Assembly (NCBI RefSeq): GCF_002192695.1
Contig: NZ_MTLG01000001.1
Coordinates: forward strand, 54,878 to 118,877
Length of the DNA: 64,000 nucleotides
From: Achromobacter xylosoxidans
GTDB lineage: Bacteria; Pseudomonadota; Gammaproteobacteria; Burkholderiales; Burkholderiaceae_B
Direction of reading: 5' to 3'
Under the pieces are notes generated by a model. The model was not told where the DNA came from and ran no database searches. It was given only the letters and a program-made list of their open reading frames with translations. A program made the position numbers and the translations under genes. Every line of letters starts with the position of its first letter. Position 1 is the stretch's first letter. Shown piece after piece: positions 14,287 to 25,152 of this stretch.

Positions 14287-16371
14287 ATGCATGATCACCT
14301 GACTCAAATGTCCGCCAGCGAACCTATAGCCCAAGGCATGAACCCCGCTCAACGTGAAGCGGTGCTGTACCTGGACGGCCCCTGTCTGGTGCTGGCCGGC
14401 GCCGGCAGCGGCAAGACGCGCGTGATCACGCAGAAGATCGCCTATCTGCTGCGCGAGTGCGGCTATATGGGCCGCAACGTGGTGGCGCTGACCTTCACCA
14501 ACAAGGCCGCGCGCGAGATGGACGAGCGCGTCAAAACCCTGGTGGACCGCAAGCTGTCCAAGGGCCTGATCATCAGCACCTTCCATTCGCTGGGCGTGAA
14601 GATGCTGCGCGAGGAAGCGCGCAACGCGGGCCTGAAGCCGACGTTTTCGATCCTGGACGCCGACGACGCCATGGCCATCATCCAGGAACTGCTGAACACC
14701 ACCGACAAGGCCCGACTGCGCCACGTGCAGGGCATCATCTCGCTGTGGAAGAACGGCTTGATGGAGCCGGACGACGCCGCGCGCGAAGCCATCACGCCGG
14801 CCGACGTGGAAGCGGCCAACGTCTATCGCAGCTACGCCGCCACGCTGGCCGCCTACCAGGCGGTGGACTTCGACGACCTGATCCGCATCCCGGCGCTGCT
14901 GCTGGCCAACAATGAAGAGGTGCGCACCCGCTGGCAGAACCGCGTGCGCTATCTGCTGGTGGACGAGTACCAGGACACCAACGTGTGCCAGTACCGCCTG
15001 GTGCAGCTGCTGACGGGCTCGCGCGCCATGTTCACGGCGGTGGGCGACGACGACCAGGCGATCTACGCCTGGCGCGGCGCGACCATCGAGAACCTGGCCA
15101 AGCTGACCACCGACTATCCCAACATTAAGCTCATCAAGCTGGAGCAGAACTACCGGTCGGTGCAGCGCATCCTGGCGGCCGCGAACCAGGTGATCGAAAA
15201 GAACCCCAAGCTGTTCGACAAGAAGCTGTGGTCCGACCTGGGCGTGGGCGAGCCCATCCTGGTGTCGGCCATGGACGGCGAGGAACAGGAGGCGGAATCC
15301 ATCGCCATGAAGGTGTCGGCTTCGCGCTTCGAGCGCCAGGCGCAGTGGAAGGATTTCGCCATCCTGTACCGCAGCAACCATCAGTCGCGCATCCTGGAGC
15401 AGGCGCTGCGCAACCTGAAGATTCCGTACACGATATCGGGCGGCCAGAGCTTTTTCGACAAGACCGAAGTGCGCGACGTGCTGGCCTATCTGCGCATCCT
15501 GGCCAACGACGAAGACGACCCGGCCTTCATCCGCGCGGCCACCACGCCCAAGCGCGGCATCGGCCAGGCCACCTTGCAGACGCTGGGCCAGTACGCCGCC
15601 AGCCGTGAACTGTCCCTGCTGGCGGCCGTGGCCGAGACCGGCCTGGAAAGCCAGTTGGCGCCGCGCCAGCTGGAGCCGCTGCGCACCTTCACCGAGTTCA
15701 TCCGCCGCATGCAGTGGCGCGCGGGGCGCGGCGCGGCCTCGGGCAAGGACGCCGCGCCGGCCGAACCCGCCGGCGTGCTGCTGGACGATCTGCTGGAGGC
15801 CATCCAGTACGAGCGCCATCTGTACGAATTGTTCGAGGAACGGCCCGCGCAGACGCGCTGGCAGAACGTGCTGGAACTGACCGGCTGGCTCAAGCGCAAG
15901 GCCGAAGAGGACAACATGACGCTCTTCGACCTGGTGCAGCACGTGGCGCTGGTCACCATGCTGGAGCGTGGCGAGGAAGAAGAGCCCGACGCGGTGAAGA
16001 TGTCCACCCTGCACGCGTCCAAGGGCCTGGAGTATCCGCACGTGTATCTCGCGGGCGTGGAGGAAGGCTTGCTGCCGCACCTGGGCAAGGACGACGAAGT
16101 TGGCGATCCGGCGCGCGCGGCCGAAAACCTGGCTTCACGCATCCAGGAAGAGCGCCGGCTGATGTATGTGGGCATCACGCGCGCGCAGCGCAGCCTGAAC
16201 CTGAGCTGGTGCAAGCGCCGCCGCCGGGCGCGCGAGGACCTGGTGCGCGAGCCTTCGCGCTTCATCGAGGAAATGGGCCTGGGCGACGTGCGCGTGCAGG
16301 AAGACGAAGCCACCGCCGCGATGAATCCCAAGGAGCGCATGGCCATGCTGAAGGCGCTGCTGAAGAAATAG
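14287..16371 (+). CDS. rep: ATP-dependent DNA helicase Rep
   Basis: Superfamily 1 (UvrD/Rep) helicase, translocating 3' to 5', that removes protein roadblocks ahead of replication forks. It has motif I GAGSGKT near residue 45, motif II VDEYQDTN, motif III GDDDQAIYAWRGA, motif IV EQNYRS, motif V STLHASKGLEYPHV and motif VI ERRLMYVGITRA. The order and length (694 residues from this start) fit Rep rather than UvrD; the C-terminus lacks the UvrD tail. The start is uncertain: ATGs at 14287, 14308 and 14338 are all possible and none has a clear ribosome site. The last gives a start aligned with E. coli Rep. Confidence 0.92.
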   Translation: MHDHLTQMSASEPIAQGMNPAQREAVLYLDGPCLVLAGAGSGKTRVITQKIAYLLRECGYMGRNVVALTFTNKAAREMDERVKTLVDRKLSKGLIISTFHSLGVKMLREEARNAGLKPTFSILDADDAMAIIQELLNTTDKARLRHVQGIISLWKNGLMEPDDAAREAITPADVEAANVYRSYAATLAAYQAVDFDDLIRIPALLLANNEEVRTRWQNRVRYLLVDEYQDTNVCQYRLVQLLTGSRAMFTAVGDDDQAIYAWRGATIENLAKLTTDYPNIKLIKLEQNYRSVQRILAAANQVIEKNPKLFDKKLWSDLGVGEPILVSAMDGEEQEAESIAMKVSASRFERQAQWKDFAILYRSNHQSRILEQALRNLKIPYTISGGQSFFDKTEVRDVLAYLRILANDEDDPAFIRAATTPKRGIGQATLQTLGQYAASRELSLLAAVAETGLESQLAPRQLEPLRTFTEFIRRMQWRAGRGAASGKDAAPAEPAGVLLDDLLEAIQYERHLYELFEERPAQTRWQNVLELTGWLKRKAEEDNMTLFDLVQHVALVTMLERGEEEEPDAVKMSTLHASKGLEYPHVYLAGVEEGLLPHLGKDDEVGDPARAAENLASRIQEERRLMYVGITRAQRSLNLSWCKRRRRAREDLVREPSRFIEEMGLGDVRVQEDEATAAMNPKERMAMLKALLKK

Positions 16372-16477
16372 GGGCAGGATTGGCGGCTTGTGGAAAGCCG
16401 CGGGCTGCTCCTACACTGGACTGCGCCTGCCCCGTGGTTCCGGGGCGCGGCAACCCCGCTGATCGAAGGAGCGCGCC

Positions 16478-17332
16478 ATGTGTCGCTGGCTGGCTTATAC
16501 CGGTAGTCCCATACAGATGGAGAGCGTGCTGTTCAAGGCCAAGCACTCCCTGATCGACCAGAGCCTGCATTCGCGGCTGGGCGCCACCACCACCAATGGC
16601 GATGGCTTTGGCCTGGGCTGGTACGGCCGCCAGCACGCAGGCCAGCCGCTGGAGCCGCCATTCCGCTATCGCAGCGTGCATCCGGCCTGGAACGACCGCA
16701 ATCTGCGGGAAGCTGCGCGCGCCATCCATGCGCCGCTGTTCGTGGCGCACATCCGCGCCGCCACCGACACGCCCGCGCAGGAAACCAACTGCCATCCGTT
16801 CCGCCACGGGCAATGGCTGTTCGTGCACAACGGCGTCATCCGCGACTATCCGCTGCTCAGGCGCGACCTGATGCTGATGATCGCGCCGGCGTATTTCGGT
16901 TCGCTGGAAGGGTCGACGGATTCCGAGGTGATGTTCCTGCTGGCCTTGAGCTTCGGCCTGGAGGAAGACCCGCTGGCGGCGCTGGCCCGCATGGTGGGCG
17001 CGGTGGAAGAGACGGGCAGGCGGCATGGCGTGGCGCAGCCCATCAACATGACGGTCTGCGCGCTGGACGGCCAGCGCCTGATCGCCGTGCGCTATTCCAG
17101 CGAAGCCGATTCGCGCACGCTGTTCCACAACACCTGCGTGCGCCATCTGCGCCAGCTGTATCCCGACAATCCGCAGATCGCGGCGCTGGACGATGACGCC
17201 TTTCTGCTGCTGTCGGAACCCTTGACCGAAATGCCCGGCGCCTGGGAGGAAGTGCCCGAAGCCACTGCCATCATCGCGGGCGGCGGCACGGTGGCGCACT
17301 ATCCGTTCGCGCCGGTGCCGCCAGGGGCCTGA
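16478..17332 (+). CDS. Class II glutamine amidotransferase (YafJ-like)
   Basis: Putative N-terminal-nucleophile glutamine amidotransferase of 284 residues. After removal of the initiator Met, Cys2 (CRWLAYTGSP) would be the catalytic nucleophile. The conserved NGDGFGLGWYG (about residues 40-50), HIRAAT and HNGVI motifs follow. Proteins of this YafJ/EgtC-like family have an isolated glutaminase domain, and the acceptor is usually unknown. The ribosome site GAAGGAG precedes the ATG. It lies 106 bp after rep and is not obviously linked to it. Confidence 0.88.
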   Translation: MCRWLAYTGSPIQMESVLFKAKHSLIDQSLHSRLGATTTNGDGFGLGWYGRQHAGQPLEPPFRYRSVHPAWNDRNLREAARAIHAPLFVAHIRAATDTPAQETNCHPFRHGQWLFVHNGVIRDYPLLRRDLMLMIAPAYFGSLEGSTDSEVMFLLALSFGLEEDPLAALARMVGAVEETGRRHGVAQPINMTVCALDGQRLIAVRYSSEADSRTLFHNTCVRHLRQLYPDNPQIAALDDDAFLLLSEPLTEMPGAWEEVPEATAIIAGGGTVAHYPFAPVPPGA

Positions 17333-17383
17333 GTCCGTCCCGCCTGGCCGGAAGTGCGGGAAATAAGGGTCATCAAGCACGTA

Positions 17384-17401
17384 TCTCCCATATAAGGGAG
17401 A
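17384..17401. promoter_or_regulatory. Inverted repeat upstream of the 206-residue unknown gene
   Basis: TCTCCC-ATATAA-GGGAGA is a perfect 6-bp inverted repeat around an AT core, 68 bp before the ATG at 17469. It may be an operator overlapping a promoter. Confidence 0.4.
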
Positions 17402-17468
17402 ATACGGATCGCATGACTTTGCGACGTCCTGGGCCGCGAAAGCACCCTAATTCCAATAAGGAAGTTGC

Positions 17469-18089
17469 ATGACCGATAGCAAAACCCCGCAAGCCTCTGA
17501 CGCGCTGGCGGTGTTTAACCACACGGGGAGCACCCCGGATTGCTTTGAGTTGCACGAGTATGGCGTTGTCAGCCGACAAGGCGACGCGCGCACCTACACC
17601 GCCTTTGCGGACATCCAGGACCTTTGCCTGATCGCCTCCGGGCCGGACGCGGCCGCTGGCCTGATCAATCATTTTGCCTACCGCACCGATGCGGCGCACG
17701 GCTGGACCTTGGTGCCTGCCGAGGTTGGCGAATTCAACAAGTTGATGGACGCGTTCCGTTCGCGCTACGTTGCGCAGCGTCTGCCGGTACTGGAACAGAG
17801 AATCGCGGACGGCGCGCGAGTCGCGTTCCGCTACATCCGCAGCGGTGATTTCCCGGACCTGGAAACGCAGGAATTGGCCCTGTCGGCCGAATGCCTGCAC
17901 ATCGGCGGCGCCACCTGGGCGTACGAATCGCTCAAGCGCATCGACCTGAACCAATGGACCGAAACGATCAGCCTGCAGGACGAAGACGGCAAGACCGTGT
18001 TTGCGTGCCCGGCCATGCGCGTCCTCAGCTCGGACCTGTTCGTGAACCTGGTCTACGACCAGTTGGGACGGACGGCGGAATACGCCTGA
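17469..18089 (+). CDS. Conserved hypothetical cytoplasmic protein
   Basis: A 206-residue protein that I do not recognise. It has no signal peptide or membrane helix. The sequence alternates short beta-like stretches (FELHEYGVVSR, TYTAFADIQDLCLI, WAYESLKRIDL, ETISLQDEDGKTVF), and the two halves look alike in pattern. That suggests two PH-like or related small beta domains, an inference only. AAGGAAGTTGC precedes the ATG at a good ribosome-site distance. It stands alone, converging with the dapD-like gene 25 bp downstream. Confidence 0.8.
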   Translation: MTDSKTPQASDALAVFNHTGSTPDCFELHEYGVVSRQGDARTYTAFADIQDLCLIASGPDAAAGLINHFAYRTDAAHGWTLVPAEVGEFNKLMDAFRSRYVAQRLPVLEQRIADGARVAFRYIRSGDFPDLETQELALSAECLHIGGATWAYESLKRIDLNQWTETISLQDEDGKTVFACPAMRVLSSDLFVNLVYDQLGRTAEYA

Positions 18090-18114
18090 GCACGCTAGTG
18101 CCCGCGCCGCGGGG

Positions 18115-19098
18115 TCAGTGTCCCGTATGCAGGGCCGGATTCAGCGTGCCCCAGGCAGCGGTGCGCACCAGGCACTCCACGGCGCCGGTCTGCGAATTGC
18201 GGCGGAACAGCAGGCCCTGCTGGCCCGCCAGCGAGGTGGCCTTTACCACCGCGCCTTCCGGCGTCAGCACGCGCGTGCCTGCGGTGATGTAGCAGCCGGC
18301 CTCCACCACGCAATCGTCGCCCAGCGAGATGCCGATGCCTGAGTTGGCGCCCAGCAGGCAGCGCTTGCCGATGGACACTACCTGCTTGCCGCCGCCGGAC
18401 ATGGTGCCCATGATGGACGCGCCGCCGCCGATGTCGCTGCCGTCGTCGACGATGACGCCGGCGCTGATGCGGCCTTCGACCATGGATGCGCCCAGCGTGC
18501 CGGCGTTGAAATTGCAGAAGCCTTCATGCAGCACCGTGGTGCCGGGCGACAGATGCGCGCCCAGCCGCACGCGCGCCGTGTCGGCGATGCGCACGCCGCC
18601 GGGCATCACGTAGTCGGTCATGCGGGGAATCTTGTCCACGCCGCGGATTTCCAGGATCTGGCCGGAGGCGCGCAGGTGCCAGCGCAGGGCGTCCACCTGA
18701 TCCACCGCGCAAGGCCCCGCCGAGGTCCAGGCGACGTTGGCCAGCACGTTGAACAGGCCGTCGAGGTTGGCGTCGTGCGGACGGATCAGCCGGTGGCTGA
18801 GCAGGTGCAGGCGCAGATAGGCGTCGTGCGCGTCGACCGGCGGTTCGTCCAGCGACGAGATCGCGGTGCGCACGGCGACGATGTCCACCTTGCGGCGGGT
18901 ATCGCGGATCAGGGCGGTGGGCACGTGTTCGCCCAGCGCGGCGCGGGCTTCCTCGGGCGACAGGTGGCGGGTGCCGGTGGCCGGAGAATTGTCGGCCAGC
19001 GAGGGTCGCGGATACCAGGTGTCCAGGATGGCGCCGTCGGCGGCCAGCGTGGCGACGCCATAGGCGATGGCGCTGAGGGGCTTGGGGGAATCGGCCAT
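18115..19098 (-). CDS. dapD: Tetrahydrodipicolinate N-succinyltransferase, long type
   Basis: Predicted to succinylate tetrahydrodipicolinate in lysine/diaminopimelate synthesis. The 327-residue protein has a left-handed beta-helix of hexapeptide repeats in its second half (MPGGVRIADTARVRLGAHL, EGRISAGVIVDDGSDIGGG, CLLGANSGIGISLGDDCVVE). This arrangement resembles the longer actinobacterial-type DapD more than the 274-residue E. coli type. An orthologue of the E. coli type may exist elsewhere in the genome. It lies 59 bp downstream of the autotransporter-like gene on the same strand and could be read from that operon. Confidence 0.8.
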   Translation of the reverse strand: MADSPKPLSAIAYGVATLAADGAILDTWYPRPSLADNSPATGTRHLSPEEARAALGEHVPTALIRDTRRKVDIVAVRTAISSLDEPPVDAHDAYLRLHLLSHRLIRPHDANLDGLFNVLANVAWTSAGPCAVDQVDALRWHLRASGQILEIRGVDKIPRMTDYVMPGGVRIADTARVRLGAHLSPGTTVLHEGFCNFNAGTLGASMVEGRISAGVIVDDGSDIGGGASIMGTMSGGGKQVVSIGKRCLLGANSGIGISLGDDCVVEAGCYITAGTRVLTPEGAVVKATSLAGQQGLLFRRNSQTGAVECLVRTAAWGTLNPALHTGH

Positions 19099-19157
19099 GA
19101 TGAAAGAGGAAGTGCGCAGTCTGAGTGCGTAATTCTAAGGCGAAAGGGCCGTGGTTT

Positions 19158-20156
19158 TCAGAGGCTACCGAAAGCCCAGCGCAGGCTCAGCGAGCCGGTG
19201 TGCTCGCGGTTGCCGCCGCCATACTGCCCGCCGTAGGCCAGGCCGATGACGGCCGAGCGCGACACGGCGACTTCCAGGCCCAGGCCCGCCAGCGCGGCGG
19301 ACCGGGCGATGGGTGCGCCGGCCACGGTCAGCACGCTGCCGCCATCCAGCACCAGGGTCGTTTCCGGTTGCACGTCGCCGAAGGCGCGGCGCCAACCCAG
19401 CGTCGCGTGCAGCTTGCCGAACGTGGGTCCGAGCGCGAAGCCGGTCTGGCCGCGCAGGCCCAGCGTGGTGGTGGTCTGACGGATGCGTCCCGCGTCGGCG
19501 GAGAGGGCGGTCGAGCCGCCCGATTCGCTGAAGCTGCGGGTGCGCACGTTGCGCACAGCCATGCCCGCGAACGGTTCAAGGGTGGCGCTTTCCGACAGCG
19601 CCAGCTCGTAACTCAGTTCCGAGAAGGCCTGGGCGGTGTAGGCGCTGAAGTCGGCGGTCAAGGTTTGCCGGGCAATGCCGGGCATCTCGAAATGCCGGCG
19701 GGTGTCGATGTCGTGCCAGGTGTAGGAGGCGGCGGCCAGCAGGTTCAGCTTGCCGGGGCCGGCGTGGAACGACTTCTTGCCATAGGCGCCGGCGGTATAG
19801 CTGTAGACGTCCAGCCGCGCATCGGCCGCGTCGATGCGCACGCGGCTGCGGGTGGCGCCCAGCGCGCCGCCCAGCCGCCAGCCGGCGCCGGCCTCGAATT
19901 CGCCGCCGCCATACACGCCGGTGGTGCGTTGCTTGATGCGGGCCGTGTTGGCGCCGCCTTCCAGCGTCTGCCAATTGTCGACGGCGACGAGCCAGCCCGG
20001 CCGGGCCGGCGCGGGGCTGGTCGGCCGGTCGGCAAGCAGGTCGCGGGCCGGCTCGGCTGGCCCGGCGTGCGCATGGACCGCGCCCGCCGCGAACACGGCG
20101 TGCGCGGCGAACGCCCGCGCCAGCAGCTGCCGGCGGACGGCTATCGGCGGTGGCAA
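19158..20156 (-). CDS. Autotransporter-type outer membrane beta-barrel with minimal passenger
   Basis: A 332-residue protein. The first 30 residues look like a signal peptide (RRQLLARAFAAHAVFAAGAVHAHA). The rest, from about residue 50, is an autotransporter translocator barrel: alternating amphipathic strands, GVYGGGEFEAG, a PFAGMAVRNV strand near residue 215, and a C-terminal strand ending SLSLRWAFGSL, near the usual terminal aromatic. Only about 20-25 residues separate the signal from the barrel, so there is almost no passenger. The best start is TTG at 20156, 7 bp after the stop of the M20 peptidase gene, implying coupled translation. It may be a degenerate autotransporter or a barrel with its own role. 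Confidence 0.8.
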   Translation of the reverse strand: MPPPIAVRRQLLARAFAAHAVFAAGAVHAHAGPAEPARDLLADRPTSPAPARPGWLVAVDNWQTLEGGANTARIKQRTTGVYGGGEFEAGAGWRLGGALGATRSRVRIDAADARLDVYSYTAGAYGKKSFHAGPGKLNLLAAASYTWHDIDTRRHFEMPGIARQTLTADFSAYTAQAFSELSYELALSESATLEPFAGMAVRNVRTRSFSESGGSTALSADAGRIRQTTTTLGLRGQTGFALGPTFGKLHATLGWRRAFGDVQPETTLVLDGGSVLTVAGAPIARSAALAGLGLEVAVSRSAVIGLAYGGQYGGGNREHTGSLSLRWAFGSL

Positions 20157-20163
20157 GGGCTGC

Positions 20164-21294
20164 TTACGCCAGTTCTTTCAGCAGCAGTTCCCAGAATTTC
20201 ATGCGCTGTTCCAGCGTCGAAACCAGGATGTACTCGTTCAAGGTGTGCGCGCCGTCGCCGTCGGCGCCCAGGCCGTCCAGCGTCGGGATGCCCATGGCGG
20301 AGGTGAAGTTGGCGTCGCTGCCGCCGCCCGTCATGGGCGCGTCTTCCAGCAGGAAGCCGGCGCGTTCGGCATAGCCCTGCACCAGCGCCAGCAGATCGGC
20401 GGCGGCTTCGGTCTTCACCATGGGCGGGCGGTTCAGTTCCACGTCGATGTCCAGTTCCACGTCCGGACCCACGGCGCACAGCTCGCGCATGCGGCGCAGC
20501 ACGTCTTCGGCGGCGCCCATGTCGGGCACGCGGAAGTCGACCACGCAGCGGCACAGCGCCGGCACGGTGTTGGTCACGGTGCCGCCGGCGATGGTGCCGA
20601 CGCTGACGGTGATGCCGCGCTCGTAGTCGGTCATGGCTTCCAGCGCCAGCACCTGGTGCGCCATTTCGCGGATGGCGCTGCGGCCTTTCTCGTGCTGCAT
20701 GCCGGCGTGCGCCGGGCGGCCCTTGACGTTCAGGTTCAGCATGCCGGTGCCCTTGCGCGCCGTGACGCACTTGCCGCCGTTGGGGCGGGCCGGCTCGCAG
20801 ACCAGCGCGTACTTGGCGTTGGCGGCAAAGCGTTCGATGTGTGCGCGCGAGGCGTGGCTGCCGGTTTCTTCGTCGGGCACCACCAGGAAGTCCACCGGCA
20901 GCTGGGTGGCGCCGGGGCGCGCCAGGCCGGACAGGGCCGTCAGCGCCAGGTAGATGCCGGCCTTCATGTCGTAGCCGCCCGGGCCATAGAGGCGGTCGCC
21001 TTCGATGCGCACCGGGTTCTCCAGCAGCGTGCCCACCGGATGCACTGTGTCCATGTGCGCCAGGATCAGGATGCCGGGGCGCGCGTCGCCGGGGGCGCGG
21101 TTGGTCGCGTACAGCAGCGGGCCCGTGGTCGGGCCCAGCGACGACAGTTCCACTGCCAGGCCGGCGGCCGCGGCGTAGTCGGCGATGATGCGCGCCATGG
21201 CGGCGATGCCTTCGGGGAAGTTCGAGGGCGATTCGCATTGCAGCCAGCTCTTGATGCCGGCGACGATCTGTTCAGTGCTCTGGGTGTTGGACAT
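20164..21294 (-). CDS. M20 family metallopeptidase (glutamate carboxypeptidase type)
   Basis: Zinc-dependent exo-/carboxypeptidase of the M20 (ArgE/DapE/CPG2) family, 376 residues. Metal and catalytic motifs are visible: ILAHMDTVHP with the ligand His and catalytic Asp, YGPGGYDMKAG with the bridging Asp, PDEETGS with the catalytic Glu pair, and GGGSDANF near the C-terminus. A dimerisation domain with HAGMQHEKGRSAI lies in between. No signal peptide is seen, so it is probably cytoplasmic. I chose the ATG at 21294 over a TTG seven codons upstream. Within a peptide-ABC operon it likely trims an imported N-acyl amino acid or peptide (inference). Confidence 0.88.
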   Translation of the reverse strand: MSNTQSTEQIVAGIKSWLQCESPSNFPEGIAAMARIIADYAAAAGLAVELSSLGPTTGPLLYATNRAPGDARPGILILAHMDTVHPVGTLLENPVRIEGDRLYGPGGYDMKAGIYLALTALSGLARPGATQLPVDFLVVPDEETGSHASRAHIERFAANAKYALVCEPARPNGGKCVTARKGTGMLNLNVKGRPAHAGMQHEKGRSAIREMAHQVLALEAMTDYERGITVSVGTIAGGTVTNTVPALCRCVVDFRVPDMGAAEDVLRRMRELCAVGPDVELDIDVELNRPPMVKTEAAADLLALVQGYAERAGFLLEDAPMTGGGSDANFTSAMGIPTLDGLGADGDGAHTLNEYILVSTLEQRMKFWELLLKELA

Positions 21295-21333
21295 GACGGT
21301 ATCGGATATCTGCAACGAAGAAAATGGGAGCGG

Positions 21334-22238
21334 TCAGGCGACCTGCTGGCCGGCCAGGCGAGCCAGTTCGGCGTCATCGGGCATCTTGCCGTCGAACCAG
21401 AGGCTGGCGCACACGGCGGACATGGCGCGGCCGTCGTGGCCGATGCCGGGCACGACCTGCAGCGTCCAGCCGAACGGCACGCCGCGGCGCTCGGCTTCCT
21501 TGCGGCCGAACTCGAAGTAGTTCTGGGCGCGCGCAAAGCGGTGCGGGCCCTGGCGCATGGCGGCGGGCTCGGACGGCAGGTTGGGATCGTCGGTGGCGAT
21601 GTCCTGGTCGCCCGCCAGGATGGTCATCGGGTAGGCCAGCAGCTTGACCAGGTGGTCTTCAGTCAGGCCGACGCCGTCCATGCCTTCGGGGAAGGGATGG
21701 TCGAAGGTCGGCAGCGTGTACCAGCCCGGGTTGCCCGCGGCCACGGCCTTGAACGGCGCATGCGACTGGCTGCTCATCAGGCGGTGCACGAACTGGCCGC
21801 CGGCGGAATGGCCGAACAGGTAGACGTTCTGGCCGTCGGTGATTTCCGCTGCGATCAGGTCCTTGATGACGTTGCCCACCAGCGCGTAGGTCCAGCCGTC
21901 GACGTGGCGCGGATTGCCGCCGGCCGAGAACACGCGGCCGTTGTTGTAGCTTTCCACGCCGGGCCAGATCTCGTTGGAGAAGGTCAGCGCCACGATCAGG
22001 AGCTTGTGCTTGTCGGCGGCGTCGACCCAGAAGTCGCGGTATTCATCGCCGTTGCGCAGCACGCCGTGCTGCACGATGACCACTGGGCAGTCGGGCGTGT
22101 GGCCGTAGGGCCGGTAGGTCTGGAGCTTGAAGGGACGGTCGGAATTGCGGTCCTCGTCCACGTACAGGATGGCGTTGCGGCCGGCATGGCCCAGTTCGGA
22201 GACGATGCGGTCGACGTTGGACATCTCGGAGGGTTTCA

Positions 22239-22239
<1 letters not shown>
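21334..22239 (-). CDS. Alpha/beta hydrolase (esterase/depolymerase-like)
   Basis: A 301-residue predicted cytoplasmic hydrolase. The nucleophile elbow GHSAGG is near residue 145. An oxyanion segment VVIVQHGVLRNGDEYRD lies near residue 55. Asp in LAGDQDIATDD and His in VPGIGHDGRAM complete a plausible triad. The pattern is like PHB-depolymerase/esterase relatives. Its ATG at 22239 overlaps the stop of the ABC ATPase gene (ATGA), showing translational coupling. Its substrate is probably the compound carried by the neighbouring transporter. Confidence 0.83.
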
Positions 22240-23245
<1,006 letters not shown>

Positions 23246-23249
<4 letters not shown>

Positions 23250-24229
23250 ACCGACTGGGCCTCGCGGGTAATCGGCACGTAGCAGCGATAGCTGCGCGGG
23301 CCTTCGGTGGTGACGGAGGGGGCTTGTTCGGTGCAGCGCGTGACCGCGCTGGTACAGCGCGGACGGAACGGACAGCCCGACGGGCGGCCGGCCAGGCTGG
23401 GCGCCATGCCGTTGATTTGATGCAGGCGCGCGCCGGGCTGGGTGGCGCCGGGCATCGAATCCAGCAGGCCCTTGGTATAGGGGTGGCGCGGCGCGTCCAG
23501 CACCTGTTCGACCGGGCCGCTTTCGACGATGCGGCCGGCGTACATCACGGCCACCCGGTCGGCCAGTTCGGCCACCACGCCCAGGTCGTGGGTGATCCAG
23601 ATCAGCGCCGTGTTGTGCTCGCGGCAGATCTCCTGCATGCGGTAGAGGATCTGGCCCTGGATGGTGACGTCCAGCGCCGTGGTCGGCTCGTCGCAGATGA
23701 TCAGGTCGGGCTTGTTCAGCATGGCGATCGCGATCGCCACGCGCTGGCGCATGCCGCCCGAGAATTCGTGCGGATAGCTCTTCAGGCGCTTTTCCGGCGA
23801 AGGAATGCCGACCATGGCCAGCGCCTCGCGGCAGCGTTCCTCGGCTTCGGCGCGCGGCACGTCTTCGTGGGTGAGGATGGCTTCCATCATCTGCTCGCCG
23901 ATGCGCAGCACCGGATTGAGCGTCATCAGGGGATCCTGGAAGATCATGGCGATGCGGTTGCCGCGCAACTGGCGCATCTGTTCTTCGCTCAGTTTGCGCA
24001 GGTCCGTGCCCTTGAACTTCACTTCGCCGTCCACCACTTCCCCGGGCGGGTCGATCAGGCCCAGAAGCGAAAAGCCGGTGACGGATTTGCCGGAACCCGA
24101 TTCGCCGACCAGGCCGACGATCTCGCCGCGGCGCACGGTCAGGTCGACGCCGTCGACCGCCAGCCAGGCGCCGGCTTCGGTATGGAATGCGGTGCGCAGG
24201 CCGCGCACGTCTAGAAGGATTTCGCTCAT
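23246..24229 (-). CDS. Peptide ABC transporter ATP-binding protein (OppD/DppD type)
   Basis: The partner ATPase, 327 residues. It has Walker [12 protein letters not shown], signature [15 protein letters not shown], Walker [13 protein letters not shown], the H-loop THDLGVV and the C-terminal oligopeptide-transporter domain ([14 protein letters not shown]). It overlaps both the upstream permease gene and the downstream ATPase gene by 4 bp, so the complex is made from one coupled message. Confidence 0.95.
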
Positions 24230-25146
24230 GCTCGACGGGGATCCAGGCTTTCGCGCAGGCGGTCGCCCACGATATTAATGGAGAGGATCAGCAGCAGCAG
24301 GGCGATGCCCGGGAACAGGCTGATCCAGTAGTCGCCCGACAGCAGGTACTGGAAGCCGTTGGAAATCAGCAGGCCCAGCGAGGGTTCGGTGATGGGCACG
24401 CCCACGCCCAGGAACGACAGCGTGGCTTCCAGGGCGATCGCGGTCGCGATCTGGATGGTGGCGAACACCATGACGGGGCCCAGGCAGTTGGGCAGCAGGT
24501 GGAACAGCATGATGCGCCAGGCCGGGTAGCCCAGGTTGGCGGCGGCTTCCACGTATTCCTTGCGGCGTTCCTGCAGGGCGCGGCTGCGCATGATGCGCGC
24601 GTAGTGGCCCCACTGCACCAGTACCAAAGCCAGGATCACCTTGTCGACCCCGCGCCCCAGCACCACCAGCAGCACCAGCGCCACCAGGATGGTCGGAAAG
24701 CCCAGGATGAAGTCGACGATGCGCATGAGCACGGTATCGACCACGCCGCCGACATAGGCGGCCACCAGGCCGATGGCGCCGCCCACGGCGGTGGCCAGCA
24801 CCACGGCGGACAGGCCCACCATCAGGCTGATGCGCAGGCCATACAGGATGGCGCTGAGCATGTCGCGGCCCTGGTCGTCGGTGCCGAGCCAGGCGATGCT
24901 GCCGTCCATCAGCGCCTGGCGCGGCGCCAGGCGGCCGTCCATCAGCGAGAGGTTGGCCAGGTCGTAAGGGTTCTGCGGCGCGAAGTAGGGCGCGAAGACC
25001 ACCAGCACGATCAGGATGGTCAGCGCGATGACGGAGCCGCGCACCGTGGGGCGCGCGTGCAGTTTCTTCAGGATGGAGGCGCGCTGGGGCGTCTCAGCCA
25101 GGGGCTGGACGGTGCGGGTGCGGCCGGGATTGGGAGTTTGAGCCAT
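24226..25146 (-). CDS. Peptide ABC transporter permease (DppC type)
   Basis: Inner-membrane permease, 306 residues. It has a cytoplasmic N-terminus, about six transmembrane helices and the inner-membrane-component EAA loop (EYVEAAANLGYPAWRIMLFHLLPN) that docks on the ATPase. The N-terminal region matches the OppC/DppC extension. It is 6 bp after the DppB-type gene and overlaps the next ATPase gene by 4 bp. Confidence 0.94.
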   Translation of the reverse strand: MAQTPNPGRTRTVQPLAETPQRASILKKLHARPTVRGSVIALTILIVLVVFAPYFAPQNPYDLANLSLMDGRLAPRQALMDGSIAWLGTDDQGRDMLSAILYGLRISLMVGLSAVVLATAVGGAIGLVAAYVGGVVDTVLMRIVDFILGFPTILVALVLLVVLGRGVDKVILALVLVQWGHYARIMRSRALQERRKEYVEAAANLGYPAWRIMLFHLLPNCLGPVMVFATIQIATAIALEATLSFLGVGVPITEPSLGLLISNGFQYLLSGDYWISLFPGIALLLLILSINIVGDRLRESLDPRRA

Positions 25147-25152
25147 GGCGGA

